Positions 35,000 to 42,844 of a stretch of 64,000 nt of DNA are shown here, piece by piece (position 1 is the first letter of the stretch; each line of letters starts with the position of its first letter). Both the position numbers and the translations under genes were made by a program. The DNA is taken from NCBI GenBank assembly GCA_964641665.1, contig CAZXKO010000013.1, positions 124,001 through 188,000 of the forward strand, read 5' to 3'. This stretch comes from Gp1-AA133 sp964641665 (GTDB lineage Bacteria; Acidobacteriota; Terriglobia; Terriglobales; Acidobacteriaceae). The notes under the pieces were generated by a model. The model was not told the DNA's origin and ran no database searches. It worked only from the letters and a program-made list of their open reading frames with translations.

Positions 35000-35494
35000 C
35001 TACTCCACGATCGCCAGCACATCTCCCGAATTCACGTTGGCGCCCTCGGACGCAGTCAGCTTGCGCACTACACCCTTCTTGGGTGACTTGATTTCGTTCT
35101 GCATCTTCATCGCTTCGACCACCACGATGCCTTGTCCGGCCTCGACCTCGGCTTCCTCCCGCACGAGCACGCGCACCACCTTGCCCGGCATCGGTGCAAC
35201 CAATTTCCTCGGTCCCTTGCCATCGTCAGCGCCCTGCCTGCTGCGGAGCGAACGCGGGTCACGCACTCGAACCCCGTAGCGCACGCTTCCCACCCACAGG
35301 TGCATATCGGTGGCGCTGCGCTCGCGTTTGATCTCGTAGGCCTTGCCGCCGATCAGGACCGACAGCACATCGCGCCGCGCCAGCACCGCGTCCACCAGGA
35401 CTTCGCGCCCGTCGAGACGGCAATCCCAGCGCCCATCGGAACGATTCAGTTCCAGCCGGTAGTTCTTGCCGTCGATGTTGATCTCGTAGGTCAT
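35000..35494 (-). CDS. biotin carboxyl carrier domain protein
   Basis: A 164-aa biotinyl carrier subunit of an acyl-CoA carboxylase. Residues about 95-164 form the biotinyl domain, with the biotinylation motif EAMKM and target Lys130. The first 85 residues resemble the small N-terminal domain seen in methylmalonyl/propionyl-type carriers rather than the Ala/Pro linker of E. coli AccB. ATG 35494 is preferred; an upstream TTG at 35506 is possible. The biotin carboxylase gene lies 135 bp upstream on the same strand. Confidence 0.88.
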   Translation of the reverse strand: MTYEINIDGKNYRLELNRSDGRWDCRLDGREVLVDAVLARRDVLSVLIGGKAYEIKRERSATDMHLWVGSVRYGVRVRDPRSLRSRQGADDGKGPRKLVAPMPGKVVRVLVREEAEVEAGQGIVVVEAMKMQNEIKSPKKGVVRKLTASEGANVNSGDVLAIVE

Positions 35495-35505
35495 GAAACC
35501 CAGCA

Positions 35506-35592
35506 ATCAGCTATCAGTCGTCAGCTCTCAGCTGCACTGTCATCCCGAGCGAAGTAAGGCGCAGCCGAACGCAGTCGAGGGACCTTGTGTTG
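35506..35592 (+). repeat. family F and family D repeats between the carboxylase genes
   Basis: CAGTCGTCAGCTCTCAGC at about 35514-35531 is followed by TCATCCCGAGCGAAGTAAGG and GCCGAACGCAGTCGAGGGAC, ending in CTTGTGTTGC. It separates two genes that are fused in many relatives. Confidence 0.8.
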
Positions 35593-35629
35593 CTCTGTGC
35601 GCCGCAAGAAAACTTTGCTCCCGAATCCT

Positions 35630-37150
35630 CTAGTGCAACGCCTCCGAACGCCCAACTCTCTTCCACCGACTCGAATCCTGGCTTGCACCCGCGCCGCCAA
35701 CTGCACCGTTGTTCTGCGTTTCCACACTCGGCTCAAGCACCGCGAATAACCCTGCCGCGATCGCCGCAATCTCGGCCGCCTGGGCATCGACCGCCACCGT
35801 CTCCACCGGACGCGCCAGCAGCCGATCCAGCAAACCGGTGTCCAACCGCCCCGCCTTGAAATCTTCGTCGTTCAGAATGCGCCGAAACAGTGACAGGTTC
35901 GTCTTGATGCCCCCGACAAAATACTCATGCAGCGCCCGTGTCAGCCTCGCCGTTGCCTGCGCCCGGTCGGTGCCATAGCCGATCAGTTTGGCCAGCAGTG
36001 GATCGTACTCGATGGGCACGGTCCAGCCTTCATACATCCCGCTGTCCCGGCGAATGCCCGGACCCGACGGCAGCAACAACAACGTGATCTTTCCCGGACT
36101 CGGGAAGAAATTGTTGTCCGGATCCTCCGCGTAAATGCGGCACTCGATAGCATGCCCGCGAATGCGGACATCATCCTGCGTGAATGGCAACTTCTCACCG
36201 GCCGCGATCCGGATCTGCAGGTGCACCAGGTCGAGCCCGGTCGTCAGCTCGGTCACGGGATGCTCCACCTGCAGCCGCGTGTTCATTTCGAGGAAATGGA
36301 AGTTCTTGTGCTGGTCGACGAGGAACTCAATCGTCCCCGCGTTGGTATACCCCGCCGCCTGCGCCACGCGCACCGCAACTTCACCCATCCGGCAGCGCAT
36401 ATCGGGATCGACAATGGGGGACGGCGATTCCTCAAGCACCTTCTGATGGCGTCGCTGGATGGAGCACTCGCGCTCGCCCAGGTACACGGTGTTGCCATGC
36501 TCGTCGGCCAGCACCTGCATCTCGATGTGCCGCGGGTTGAGGATGGCCTTCTCGATGTAGACCTCGCTGTCGCCGAATGAGCGCTGCGCCTCGCTCTGCG
36601 CTCCTTCCAGCGCCGATTTCAACTGGTCCGGCTTGTGCACCAGCCGCATCCCTTTCCCGCCACCGCCCGCCGCCGCCTTCAGCATCACCGGATAGCCAAT
36701 TTTCTCGGCGACCCGCGCCGCCTCTTCCGCGGATTCCAGGCCGCGCGACGTCCCCGGCACGAAAGGGATATGCGCTTTTTCCATGTGCTGCCGGGCGCGG
36801 GTCTTCGAGCCCATCATTTCCATCGCGGCGGCCGTCGGCCCGATGAACTTGATCCCCGCCTCGGCGCAAGCGTGGGCGAAGCGGGGGTTCTCGGAAAGAA
36901 AACCGTACCCCGGATGGATCGCTTCCGCCCCGCTCCGCTTGGCAGCGTCGATGATCTTTGGAATATTCAGATACGATTCCGCTGCCGCCGCCGGACCGAG
37001 ATGGTAGGCCTCATCGGCCTTGCGCACGTGCAGGGAAGCCCGATCCACATCGGAATAAACCGCCACCGACTGGATACCCATCTCGCGGCAGGCGCGAATC
37101 ACCCGAACCGCAATCTCTCCCCGGTTGGCGATGAGAATCTTCTTGAACAT
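35630..37150 (-). CDS. accC: biotin carboxylase subunit of acetyl/propionyl-CoA carboxylase
   Basis: An ATP-grasp enzyme that carboxylates biotin. The N-terminal MFKKILIANRGEIAVRVIRA, the glycine-rich AAAGGGGKGMRLV, GERECSIQRRHQK and EMNTRLQVEHPVTE are all conserved. The length of 506 exceeds E. coli AccC (449) through a tail of about 50 residues (GLFAVLEPSVETQ onward) without recognisable motif. With the downstream carrier gene it forms the alpha half of an acyl-CoA carboxylase; no carboxyltransferase is in the window. Confidence 0.95.
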   Translation of the reverse strand: MFKKILIANRGEIAVRVIRACREMGIQSVAVYSDVDRASLHVRKADEAYHLGPAAAAESYLNIPKIIDAAKRSGAEAIHPGYGFLSENPRFAHACAEAGIKFIGPTAAAMEMMGSKTRARQHMEKAHIPFVPGTSRGLESAEEAARVAEKIGYPVMLKAAAGGGGKGMRLVHKPDQLKSALEGAQSEAQRSFGDSEVYIEKAILNPRHIEMQVLADEHGNTVYLGERECSIQRRHQKVLEESPSPIVDPDMRCRMGEVAVRVAQAAGYTNAGTIEFLVDQHKNFHFLEMNTRLQVEHPVTELTTGLDLVHLQIRIAAGEKLPFTQDDVRIRGHAIECRIYAEDPDNNFFPSPGKITLLLLPSGPGIRRDSGMYEGWTVPIEYDPLLAKLIGYGTDRAQATARLTRALHEYFVGGIKTNLSLFRRILNDEDFKAGRLDTGLLDRLLARPVETVAVDAQAAEIAAIAAGLFAVLEPSVETQNNGAVGGAGASQDSSRWKRVGRSEALH

Positions 37151-37395
37151 TGCTCGCAGGGCCGAGGCGACATCCTCGCAGCGCCAATTCTACTGGTCCG
37201 ACACTCGGCGCGCACCTTGAGTTGTCATTTCACGAATCGAACGTCTTTCCTCGTCTTCTTGGTGTGAGCCGGATCGCAATCCCCAGATGGGTTGGCCAAC
37301 GACCAACGACCGTCAACCAATGACAGTTTGCCCACAACAAAAAGACCCCTTCCAGGTGGAAGAGGCCTAGGATTCCTGAAAATGTATTTAAGGGG
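37151..37395. other. 245-bp intergenic region with family F repeats
   Basis: It contains the promoter side of accC, a CCAACGACCAACGACC-type repeat at about 37300-37316, and the terminator of the TPR gene at 37336-37365. I see no gene. Confidence 0.5.
37336..37365 (-). terminator. rho-independent terminator of the TPR/ExbD cluster
   Basis: On the minus strand an 8-bp stem (CCTCTTCC with GGAAGGGG, one G-U pair, loop ACCT, plus-strand 37346-37365) is followed by TCTTTTTGTTG. It lies about 30 bases after the stop of the TPR gene and would end the minus-strand cluster. Confidence 0.8.
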
Positions 37396-38214
37396 CTACT
37401 TGTTCTCCATGGTGATGCCTGTCGATCCGGGCTGCTTCTCGGCCTTCGCCTTCTTGACGGCGAGGGTCTTATCCACCCACTCGTCGGCAGTCTTGAGGTC
37501 GGCCGCGCGCGCTGCCGGATCGTCGCACTCCACGTCCGCCCGCTCGCGGTACATCAAGTTGAGGTACGCCATGGCGTCATCGTAATCCGGACGCAGGGAA
37601 AGGGCTTTTGACAGATTGTCGATGCCTTCCTGGATGTTGCCCCAGTTCTTGTCCTTCAGCGCGGCGCAGACTTTTTTATCTTTCAGCTGCTCATCCGGCT
37701 TCAGGCCCAGCTTCGCTCGCTCTTCCATGCGGGGCGCATAGGTCTGCGCCCAGTCGATCACGCCGATGGAATAGTAGGTTTCCGGATCGTTGGGATCGAG
37801 TTCGATGACCTTGTGGTGAAAGTCCTTCGCCTGATCGAGCTTCTTCATGTTGTAGTACAGCGAGGCGATTCCCTTGAGGCTGGTCACCTTCTGGTCTCGC
37901 GCCGGGTTGATATCGAGCACGTTTTGGAATGCCTTGATCGCATCCTCAGCGACCTTGTTGTTATCCGGAGTATCGGCGCCGGGAATGTATTGGTTCGCGA
38001 GAGCCGTCGCCAGATATAAGCGAGCGTTGATCAGCGAGGGATCGAGATCCACGGCCTGCTGGAAGTGGTTGATGGCGTCTTCATAGTGGGTGGCCTTGTA
38101 CGCCTGCACGCCCTTGTTGAGCTGGTCGCGCGCCCTCAGCTTGCTGCAGCCCGTGCTGGAGAACAGCATCAAGCCAGCAGCCGCCAGTGCCAACACTCGT
38201 ACGCTGGTTTTCAT
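37396..38214 (-). CDS. TPR-repeat lipoprotein
   Basis: A 272-aa exported protein. A signal ending in FSSTGC (Cys23) suggests a lipoprotein. At least four TPR units follow (EDAINHFQQAVDLDPSLINA, DQAKDFHHKVIELDPNDPET, EGIDNLSKALSLRPDYDDAM). It is the last gene of the TonB/ExbBD cluster, so it may be a periplasmic partner of that system. GGGAG lies 12 bases before ATG 38214; the upstream Met has no signal peptide. Confidence 0.85.
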   Translation of the reverse strand: MKTSVRVLALAAAGLMLFSSTGCSKLRARDQLNKGVQAYKATHYEDAINHFQQAVDLDPSLINARLYLATALANQYIPGADTPDNNKVAEDAIKAFQNVLDINPARDQKVTSLKGIASLYYNMKKLDQAKDFHHKVIELDPNDPETYYSIGVIDWAQTYAPRMEERAKLGLKPDEQLKDKKVCAALKDKNWGNIQEGIDNLSKALSLRPDYDDAMAYLNLMYRERADVECDDPAARAADLKTADEWVDKTLAVKKAKAEKQPGSTGITMENK

Positions 38215-38350
38215 TGCGTTATAAATCTCCCTATACCCGGAATCATGGGACCTTACCACTGCGAAGAAGTTTGCGCAAATCCTGAACGAGCCGACGCCCA
38301 GACGTCAGCGCCTGGGCTTCGTGGCTTCCACTCGTCCTGATTCTGAACCC

Positions 38351-38380
38351 GAGGGCGCGGACGTACTCGTCCGCGCCGGC
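38351..38380 (+). repeat. family B hairpin, intergenic
   Basis: GGCGCGGACG (38354-38363) pairs with CGTCCGCGCC (38368-38377), loop TACT, a 10-bp perfect stem. It lies between the second exbD and the TPR gene and matches a segment inside the helicase gene. Confidence 0.85.
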
Positions 38381-38405
38381 AAGACGTCTCTCGCACTGCT
38401 AGAGT

Positions 38406-38846
38406 CTACTGTCCGGCCTCGATCTTGGCTGTGATAAGGCCGACTTTATCCACACCGGAAGCGTGCGCAATGTCGATCACGTTGGCGACGTCGTAGAAAG
38501 GAACGTTGTCGTCGCCCTTTACGAACATCACCTTCTCCGCGCGCGTCTTGAAGATGTCGGTCAAACGCCCCTGCAGATCGTCCCAGGTTGCATCTTCCTG
38601 GTTGATCTTCAGGCCCGGTGTCTGGCCGGCGCCGCGGTCGATCAGCTGCACCACGATGGTGCGGTCCGGCGTGTTCTGTTGTTTCTGATTGGGCGGCGGC
38701 GGCTGGGGAACCAGCGCGTCCAGGCCCTTGGGGGTGAGAGGCGTGATCACCATGAAGATGATCAGCAGCACCAGCAGTACGTCGATGAGCGGTGTGACGT
38801 TAATATTCGCGCTTTGGCCTCCGCTCGGGCCAACTGCCATTCCCAT
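38406..38846 (-). CDS. exbD: ExbD/TolR family proton-channel subunit (second copy)
   Basis: A 146-aa inner-membrane protein. One helix (NVTPLIDVLLVLLIIFMVITPL) carries the conserved Asp22 used for proton flow; the rest is periplasmic. It has a Pro/Gln-rich linker after the helix and the C-terminal domain VMFVKGDDNVPFYDVANVID. GAGGAG precedes the ATG. It follows another exbD by 12 bp, so a hetero-oligomer of two ExbD types with ExbB is likely. Confidence 0.92.
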   Translation of the reverse strand: MGMAVGPSGGQSANINVTPLIDVLLVLLIIFMVITPLTPKGLDALVPQPPPPNQKQQNTPDRTIVVQLIDRGAGQTPGLKINQEDATWDDLQGRLTDIFKTRAEKVMFVKGDDNVPFYDVANVIDIAHASGVDKVGLITAKIEAGQ

Positions 38847-38858
38847 AGTCGATCTCCT

Positions 38859-39329
38859 CTATTGTCCGCCGGTCGTTGCCGGTGGAGTCGCGCCCGCCGC
38901 GCCCTTATTTTCCTTGCGCTGATCGGTCAGAAGGCCGAGCTGGTCCACGCCTGCGGCTCGGATGTTGTCCACTACTTCCACCACCCGCCCGAATTTGGCG
39001 CGCGCGTCAGCGCGAATGTATACCCGTTTGTCTACCCGGTTTGCGATGCGGTCTTTGATTTTGCCCGTCAGCTGATCCGCCGGGGTTTTGTCGTTGCCGA
39101 AAAACACGTCGCCGTTGCGCATGACCGCAACCAGCAGCGCGTCTTCTTTGTCAGCGTCCGGCATCTGCTCCGGATTGTTGACCTTCGCCAGGTCCACGCT
39201 CACGCCCTTCTGCAACATGGGCGTCACCACCATGAAGATGATCAGCAACACCAGCATCACGTCCACCATGGGCGTAACGTTGATGTCGGAATTGACCTTG
39301 GCGCCTTCGTTTCGTTTTGCCAGTGCCAT
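38859..39329 (-). CDS. exbD: ExbD/TolR family proton-channel subunit (first copy)
   Basis: A 156-aa inner-membrane protein with a single helix containing Asp23 (INVTPMVDVMLVLLIIFMVV) and a periplasmic domain (KRVYIRADARAKFGRVVEVVD). The C-terminus ends in an Ala/Pro/Thr tail. AGGTGA precedes the ATG. It lies between exbB and the second exbD and differs clearly from the latter in sequence. Confidence 0.92.
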   Translation of the reverse strand: MALAKRNEGAKVNSDINVTPMVDVMLVLLIIFMVVTPMLQKGVSVDLAKVNNPEQMPDADKEDALLVAVMRNGDVFFGNDKTPADQLTGKIKDRIANRVDKRVYIRADARAKFGRVVEVVDNIRAAGVDQLGLLTDQRKENKGAAGATPPATTGGQ

Positions 39330-39471
39330 AGACTCACCTAATCCTTTGCGCTACCCGCGCATCCCTCGATCGTCCCGCAGCTCTGCCCCCGTGAACCTGA
39401 GTGCCCGGCGCTGGAGTTTCGCTCCAGCGCCGGACCTTAGCAACTCACAGTCGCAGCGCTAGCCGATCCCA

Positions 39472-40227
39472 TTAGGAACGGCGAAGGCTCCGCCGCTTCA
39501 GGAAGTAGTCGACCAGTTCGCTCGAGGAGTTATCCATCTCCACGTCGAACGCCTCTACGCGGCCGGTCAGGTAGTTGAACATCATCACGGCCGGGATTGC
39601 GACCAGCAGTCCCATAGCGGTGGTGACCAGCGCTTCGGCAATACCGCCGGCGACGGCCGCCAAACCGGTGGCTTTTTCCTGCGAAATGCCCTTAAACGCG
39701 TTCAGAATGCCGACCACAGTTCCGAACAGTCCGACGAACGGAGCGGTCGATCCAATCGTAGCCAGGCCGCCCAGGCCGCGCTTCAGCTCGGCGTGCACGA
39801 TGGCTTCGGTGCGCTCCAGGGCGCGCTTGGAGGCTTCGATGGTCTCCCCAGGAATCTCGCCCGGGCTGTCCTGGTGGGCCTTGAACTCCATCAGACCCGC
39901 GGTCACGACCTTCGCCAGGTGGCTCTTCTTGTTGCGCTCAGCTACCTTGATCGCTTCGTCGATCTTGCCGTCGCGCAGCGCGCCAGCGACTGCCGGAGCG
40001 AATGCGCGCGACTGCTTGCGGGCCGCGCTGAAGGCCATCCAGCGGTCAATCATCACACCGATCGACCAGCCCGACATGATGAACAGAATGATGACCACGA
40101 TTTTCGCCAGGATACCCATCGACTTCACCAGCGAAACCAGGTCCCAACCCACTTGGCCTTCCTGGACTACCCAGGCTGCCATCGCGGGCACATGGTGCAC
40201 GGCGGTTGCTAGATTGGCTACGAACAT
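39472..40227 (-). CDS. exbB: ExbB/TolQ family proton-channel subunit
   Basis: A 251-aa inner-membrane protein that with ExbD energises TonB. It has three hydrophobic helices (about 35-60, 155-180, 195-220). The conserved core is GLGGLATIGSTAPFVGLFGT and GIAEALVTTAMGLLVAIPAV. A GGAGGA ribosome site is present. It is placed between tonB and the two exbD genes. Confidence 0.94.
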   Translation of the reverse strand: MFVANLATAVHHVPAMAAWVVQEGQVGWDLVSLVKSMGILAKIVVIILFIMSGWSIGVMIDRWMAFSAARKQSRAFAPAVAGALRDGKIDEAIKVAERNKKSHLAKVVTAGLMEFKAHQDSPGEIPGETIEASKRALERTEAIVHAELKRGLGGLATIGSTAPFVGLFGTVVGILNAFKGISQEKATGLAAVAGGIAEALVTTAMGLLVAIPAVMMFNYLTGRVEAFDVEMDNSSSELVDYFLKRRSLRRS

Positions 40228-40445
40228 GAGTTGCTTTTCCTCCTCAGGAACTCGTCAAAGTACTTCTGTCGCTTCTACGACTCGCGCTTGGTTGAAATGA
40301 ATCCTGCGTACTCGCATTCCACCTCCATTCCAGTCACGGAGGCGTATGAGCGAACCTTTGATGCTGGCGTTGTAAAGACGCGGTGACCGCTGAAGGTGCT
40401 AGGCACCACCCAACCCGGCCACCGCGGAACGGTGGGATTCGGGAA

Positions 40446-40470
40446 GGGCAGACCGCCATCGGTCTGCGAC
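40446..40470 (+). repeat. family A-like hairpin between tonB and exbB
   Basis: GCAGACCG (40448-40455) pairs with CGGTCTGC (40460-40467), loop CCAT. It resembles the first hairpin of family A. The rest of the 272-bp gap (40228-40499) shows no gene. Confidence 0.6.
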
Positions 40471-40499
40471 CGCGACCAAACTACACGTACAACCGGAGG

Positions 40500-41243
40500 C
40501 TAGCCCCCGGAAAGAGTGAAGTTCACCTGAACCTGCGTTTCTACCGCCACCGGCTCGCCGTTGAGCATGTACGGTTTGTACCGCCATTGCTTCACGGCTT
40601 CGATCGCCGCCGGCGCCAGCATCGGGTGTCCGTTGATCAGGCGCAGGTTCTCGATCGTGCCGTCCTTGCTGATCTCCGCCTGCAACAGCACCGTACCTTG
40701 GATGCGTGCCTGGCGTGCCAGGGGAGGATAATTCGGCTGAACCTTCTTAATCAGAAGTCCCTGCGAAACGCCCAGCGAAACCCGAACTCGTTGCGGGGTC
40801 GCGACCTTAGGCACGGCCACCGGCGTCGAATTGATAATTCCGCCGATTACGCCGCCCATTTGCCCGCCCGGAACTCCACCCGGAACGCCGCCCACCACTC
40901 CGGCCATCGAAGTGTCCGGCGGAGGTGCGTCCTCTTCCTTGATCATCTGAACTTTTTGGGGAATCTTGGTAGGGGTTCGGAGCTGGCCGTTGACCAGGTC
41001 ACTCTGGATCTGTTTGACCACCCGCACAGGCGCCGCAGCCGGAGGCGGCGGAGGCGGCGGAGGCGGTGGCGGCGCCACCAGGAAAGTCATCAGCTGCGTC
41101 TTGGGCAGCGCTTCAGTGAAAATCAGCGGGATCAGCACCAGAACGCCCACCAGCGCCGCTTGCAACAGGAACGAAATCGCCGTGGTCGCTCCCCGCTTCG
41201 TCTTGAGCCTGCCGCCCGATTCGATAAGGCTATCTTCAAACAT
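40500..41243 (-). CDS. tonB: TonB family energy transducer
   Basis: A 247-aa inner-membrane protein that couples ExbB/ExbD to outer-membrane receptors. One helix spans about 22-43, followed by eleven consecutive prolines (58-68), a Gly-rich spacer (MAGVVGGVPGGVPGGQMGG) and the TonB C-terminal domain (YPPLARQARIQGTVLLQAEI, EAVKQWRYKPYMLNGEPV). GGAG lies 6 bases before ATG. It has an unusually glycine-rich periplasmic spacer. Confidence 0.92.
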   Translation of the reverse strand: MFEDSLIESGGRLKTKRGATTAISFLLQAALVGVLVLIPLIFTEALPKTQLMTFLVAPPPPPPPPPPPAAAPVRVVKQIQSDLVNGQLRTPTKIPQKVQMIKEEDAPPPDTSMAGVVGGVPGGVPGGQMGGVIGGIINSTPVAVPKVATPQRVRVSLGVSQGLLIKKVQPNYPPLARQARIQGTVLLQAEISKDGTIENLRLINGHPMLAPAAIEAVKQWRYKPYMLNGEPVAVETQVQVNFTLSGG

Positions 41244-41484
41244 AGGCTTCTCCGTAGATCAGACCCTACGTATGGTTAGACACCGAACGTTTCCTGTTTG
41301 CTCCCAGGAACACCGTTTCCCCTGCAACGCACCTGCCGCCCCCAAGCTGCCGCGGCGAACTCCCTCTAACTCCATCGAATCAGCGACTTAAGCCTGCCAA
41401 GGTGGCCAGCACGCGCGTGCCTCGTCACCACCCGTCTGCAAATTTTTTGGCGCCGCGCACAAAACTCTGCAGTCCTGTGCCCTT

Positions 41485-42687
41485 TTACGCCCCAGCCTTC
41501 GCTTTATCCCGCTTGCCCGCATCCACCGGCATCGAGACCTGCCGCTTGCCCCGTCCACTGCGCCAGTCCTGGTACGCCACCAGGATCGGAGCCGCAATCG
41601 CAATCGACGAATACGTCCCGATCAGAATTCCGATCACTAGGGCAAATGAGAACCCATGCAGCACTTCGCCACCGAACACGTACAGCGCAAGCACAGTAAG
41701 GAACGTTAGCCCCGCCGTCAAGATGGTTCGGCTCAGGGTCTGGTTGATGCTCTTGTTGACGATGTCAGCCAGCCTCTCCCGTCGCATCAGTTTGATGTTT
41801 TCCCGGATGCGGTCGAACACGACGATCGTGTCGTTGTTCGAGTAGCCCACCAGCGTCAGGATGGCCGCCACCACCGTCAGCGAAATCGACTTATTGGTTA
41901 GTGAAAATGCGCCCACCGTGATGAGCGTGTCATGAAACACCGTCACCACGGCCGCCACGCCGTAGATCCACTCGAACCGCACGCCCAGGTACACCAGCAT
42001 CCCGGCCAGCGAATACAGAACGGCCAGTTTCGCCTGTGTCTGCAGTTGCTTCCCCACCTGCGGCCCAACGATCTCCACGTTTCGCACACCGAAATCCGAC
42101 AGGTAGAAGCCGTCCTGCAACACAGTCGCGACCGCCGGGTCTACGGCGCCCTTGAGCTGATCGAGCGAGCTCAGCACGCCGCCCTTCACCTTGTCCCGGT
42201 GGTCCACGACCGCCTGCGCCACGGCAGTGTACTTGGCATCCGCGTCGGTCCCCAGATGCAGCGGATCTTTTTCCAGCAGAAAATTCTTGATTGTCAAAGA
42301 GCTGCTGTTGTTCAAATCCTGTTTGCCCGCGGGGCCAGCCGTCTCGAGCGCTCCAATGATCTGCGCCTTGCCCTTGTCGAGCGCCGCTTCGCTGGTTTCC
42401 TGCTCGGCCAGGTCGATCAGGACTTCGTTATTCTCGGGCTTGTCATAACCCTGAATCTTGGCGTTATGCAGCCCGACCTTGTCCAACGCGGCGCGAATCG
42501 CGTCGTTGTTGGGCGGATGCGCGAACTTTACGTAGACCAGCGTTCCCCCTCGGAAGTCTACGCCTAGCGGGATCCCATGCCAGAAAAGCATGGAGAGTAC
42601 ACCCGCAACGCTGAACACCAGTGAAAAGGCGAGAAAATACCACTTTTTCCCAAGAAAATCTATGTTTGGATTGCGAAAAAATTCCAC
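41485..42687 (-). CDS. secF: protein translocase subunit SecF
   Basis: SecF with SecD uses the proton gradient to complete export through SecYEG. The 400-aa protein has six helices and a periplasmic domain of about 190 residues, longer than in E. coli. It shows VDFRGGTLVYVKF and the membrane motif AAILTLVGYSNNDTIVVFDR. I prefer GTG 42687 (MEFFRNPNIDFLGKKW), which follows AAGGGG by 10 bases, over TTG 42717, which adds 10 unconserved residues. Confidence 0.95.
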   Translation of the reverse strand: MEFFRNPNIDFLGKKWYFLAFSLVFSVAGVLSMLFWHGIPLGVDFRGGTLVYVKFAHPPNNDAIRAALDKVGLHNAKIQGYDKPENNEVLIDLAEQETSEAALDKGKAQIIGALETAGPAGKQDLNNSSSLTIKNFLLEKDPLHLGTDADAKYTAVAQAVVDHRDKVKGGVLSSLDQLKGAVDPAVATVLQDGFYLSDFGVRNVEIVGPQVGKQLQTQAKLAVLYSLAGMLVYLGVRFEWIYGVAAVVTVFHDTLITVGAFSLTNKSISLTVVAAILTLVGYSNNDTIVVFDRIRENIKLMRRERLADIVNKSINQTLSRTILTAGLTFLTVLALYVFGGEVLHGFSFALVIGILIGTYSSIAIAAPILVAYQDWRSGRGKRQVSMPVDAGKRDKAKAGA

Positions 42688-42699
42688 TAGCGTGAAACC

Positions 42700-42832
42700 C
42701 CTTTTTGAATGTTTCAAAAAATCGATGTTTCAAGGTTTCAAAGTTCCAAAACCCCGGAACCCGGCTGCGGCGGTAGCACTCAACCACCTTGAAACTTAGA
42801 AACCTTCGAACCTTGAAACCTTCTCTACACAG
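42700..42832. repeat. family I (GTTTCAAGG/CCTTGAAAC) repeats between secD and secF
   Basis: GTTTCAAGGTTTCAAAGTTCC at about 42726-42745 and CCTTGAAACTTAGAAACC at about 42788-42805, then CCTTGAAACC, form an AT-richer inverted arrangement unlike the flanking genes. It occupies most of the 157-bp gap. Confidence 0.7.
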
Positions 42833-42844
42833 TCGACGAGACCA

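Noticed and set aside
39360..39471. Additional gene between exbB and the first exbD
   Set aside because: The 142-bp gap contains GGCGCTGGAG/CTCCAGCGCC-like hairpin sequence but no plausible frame.
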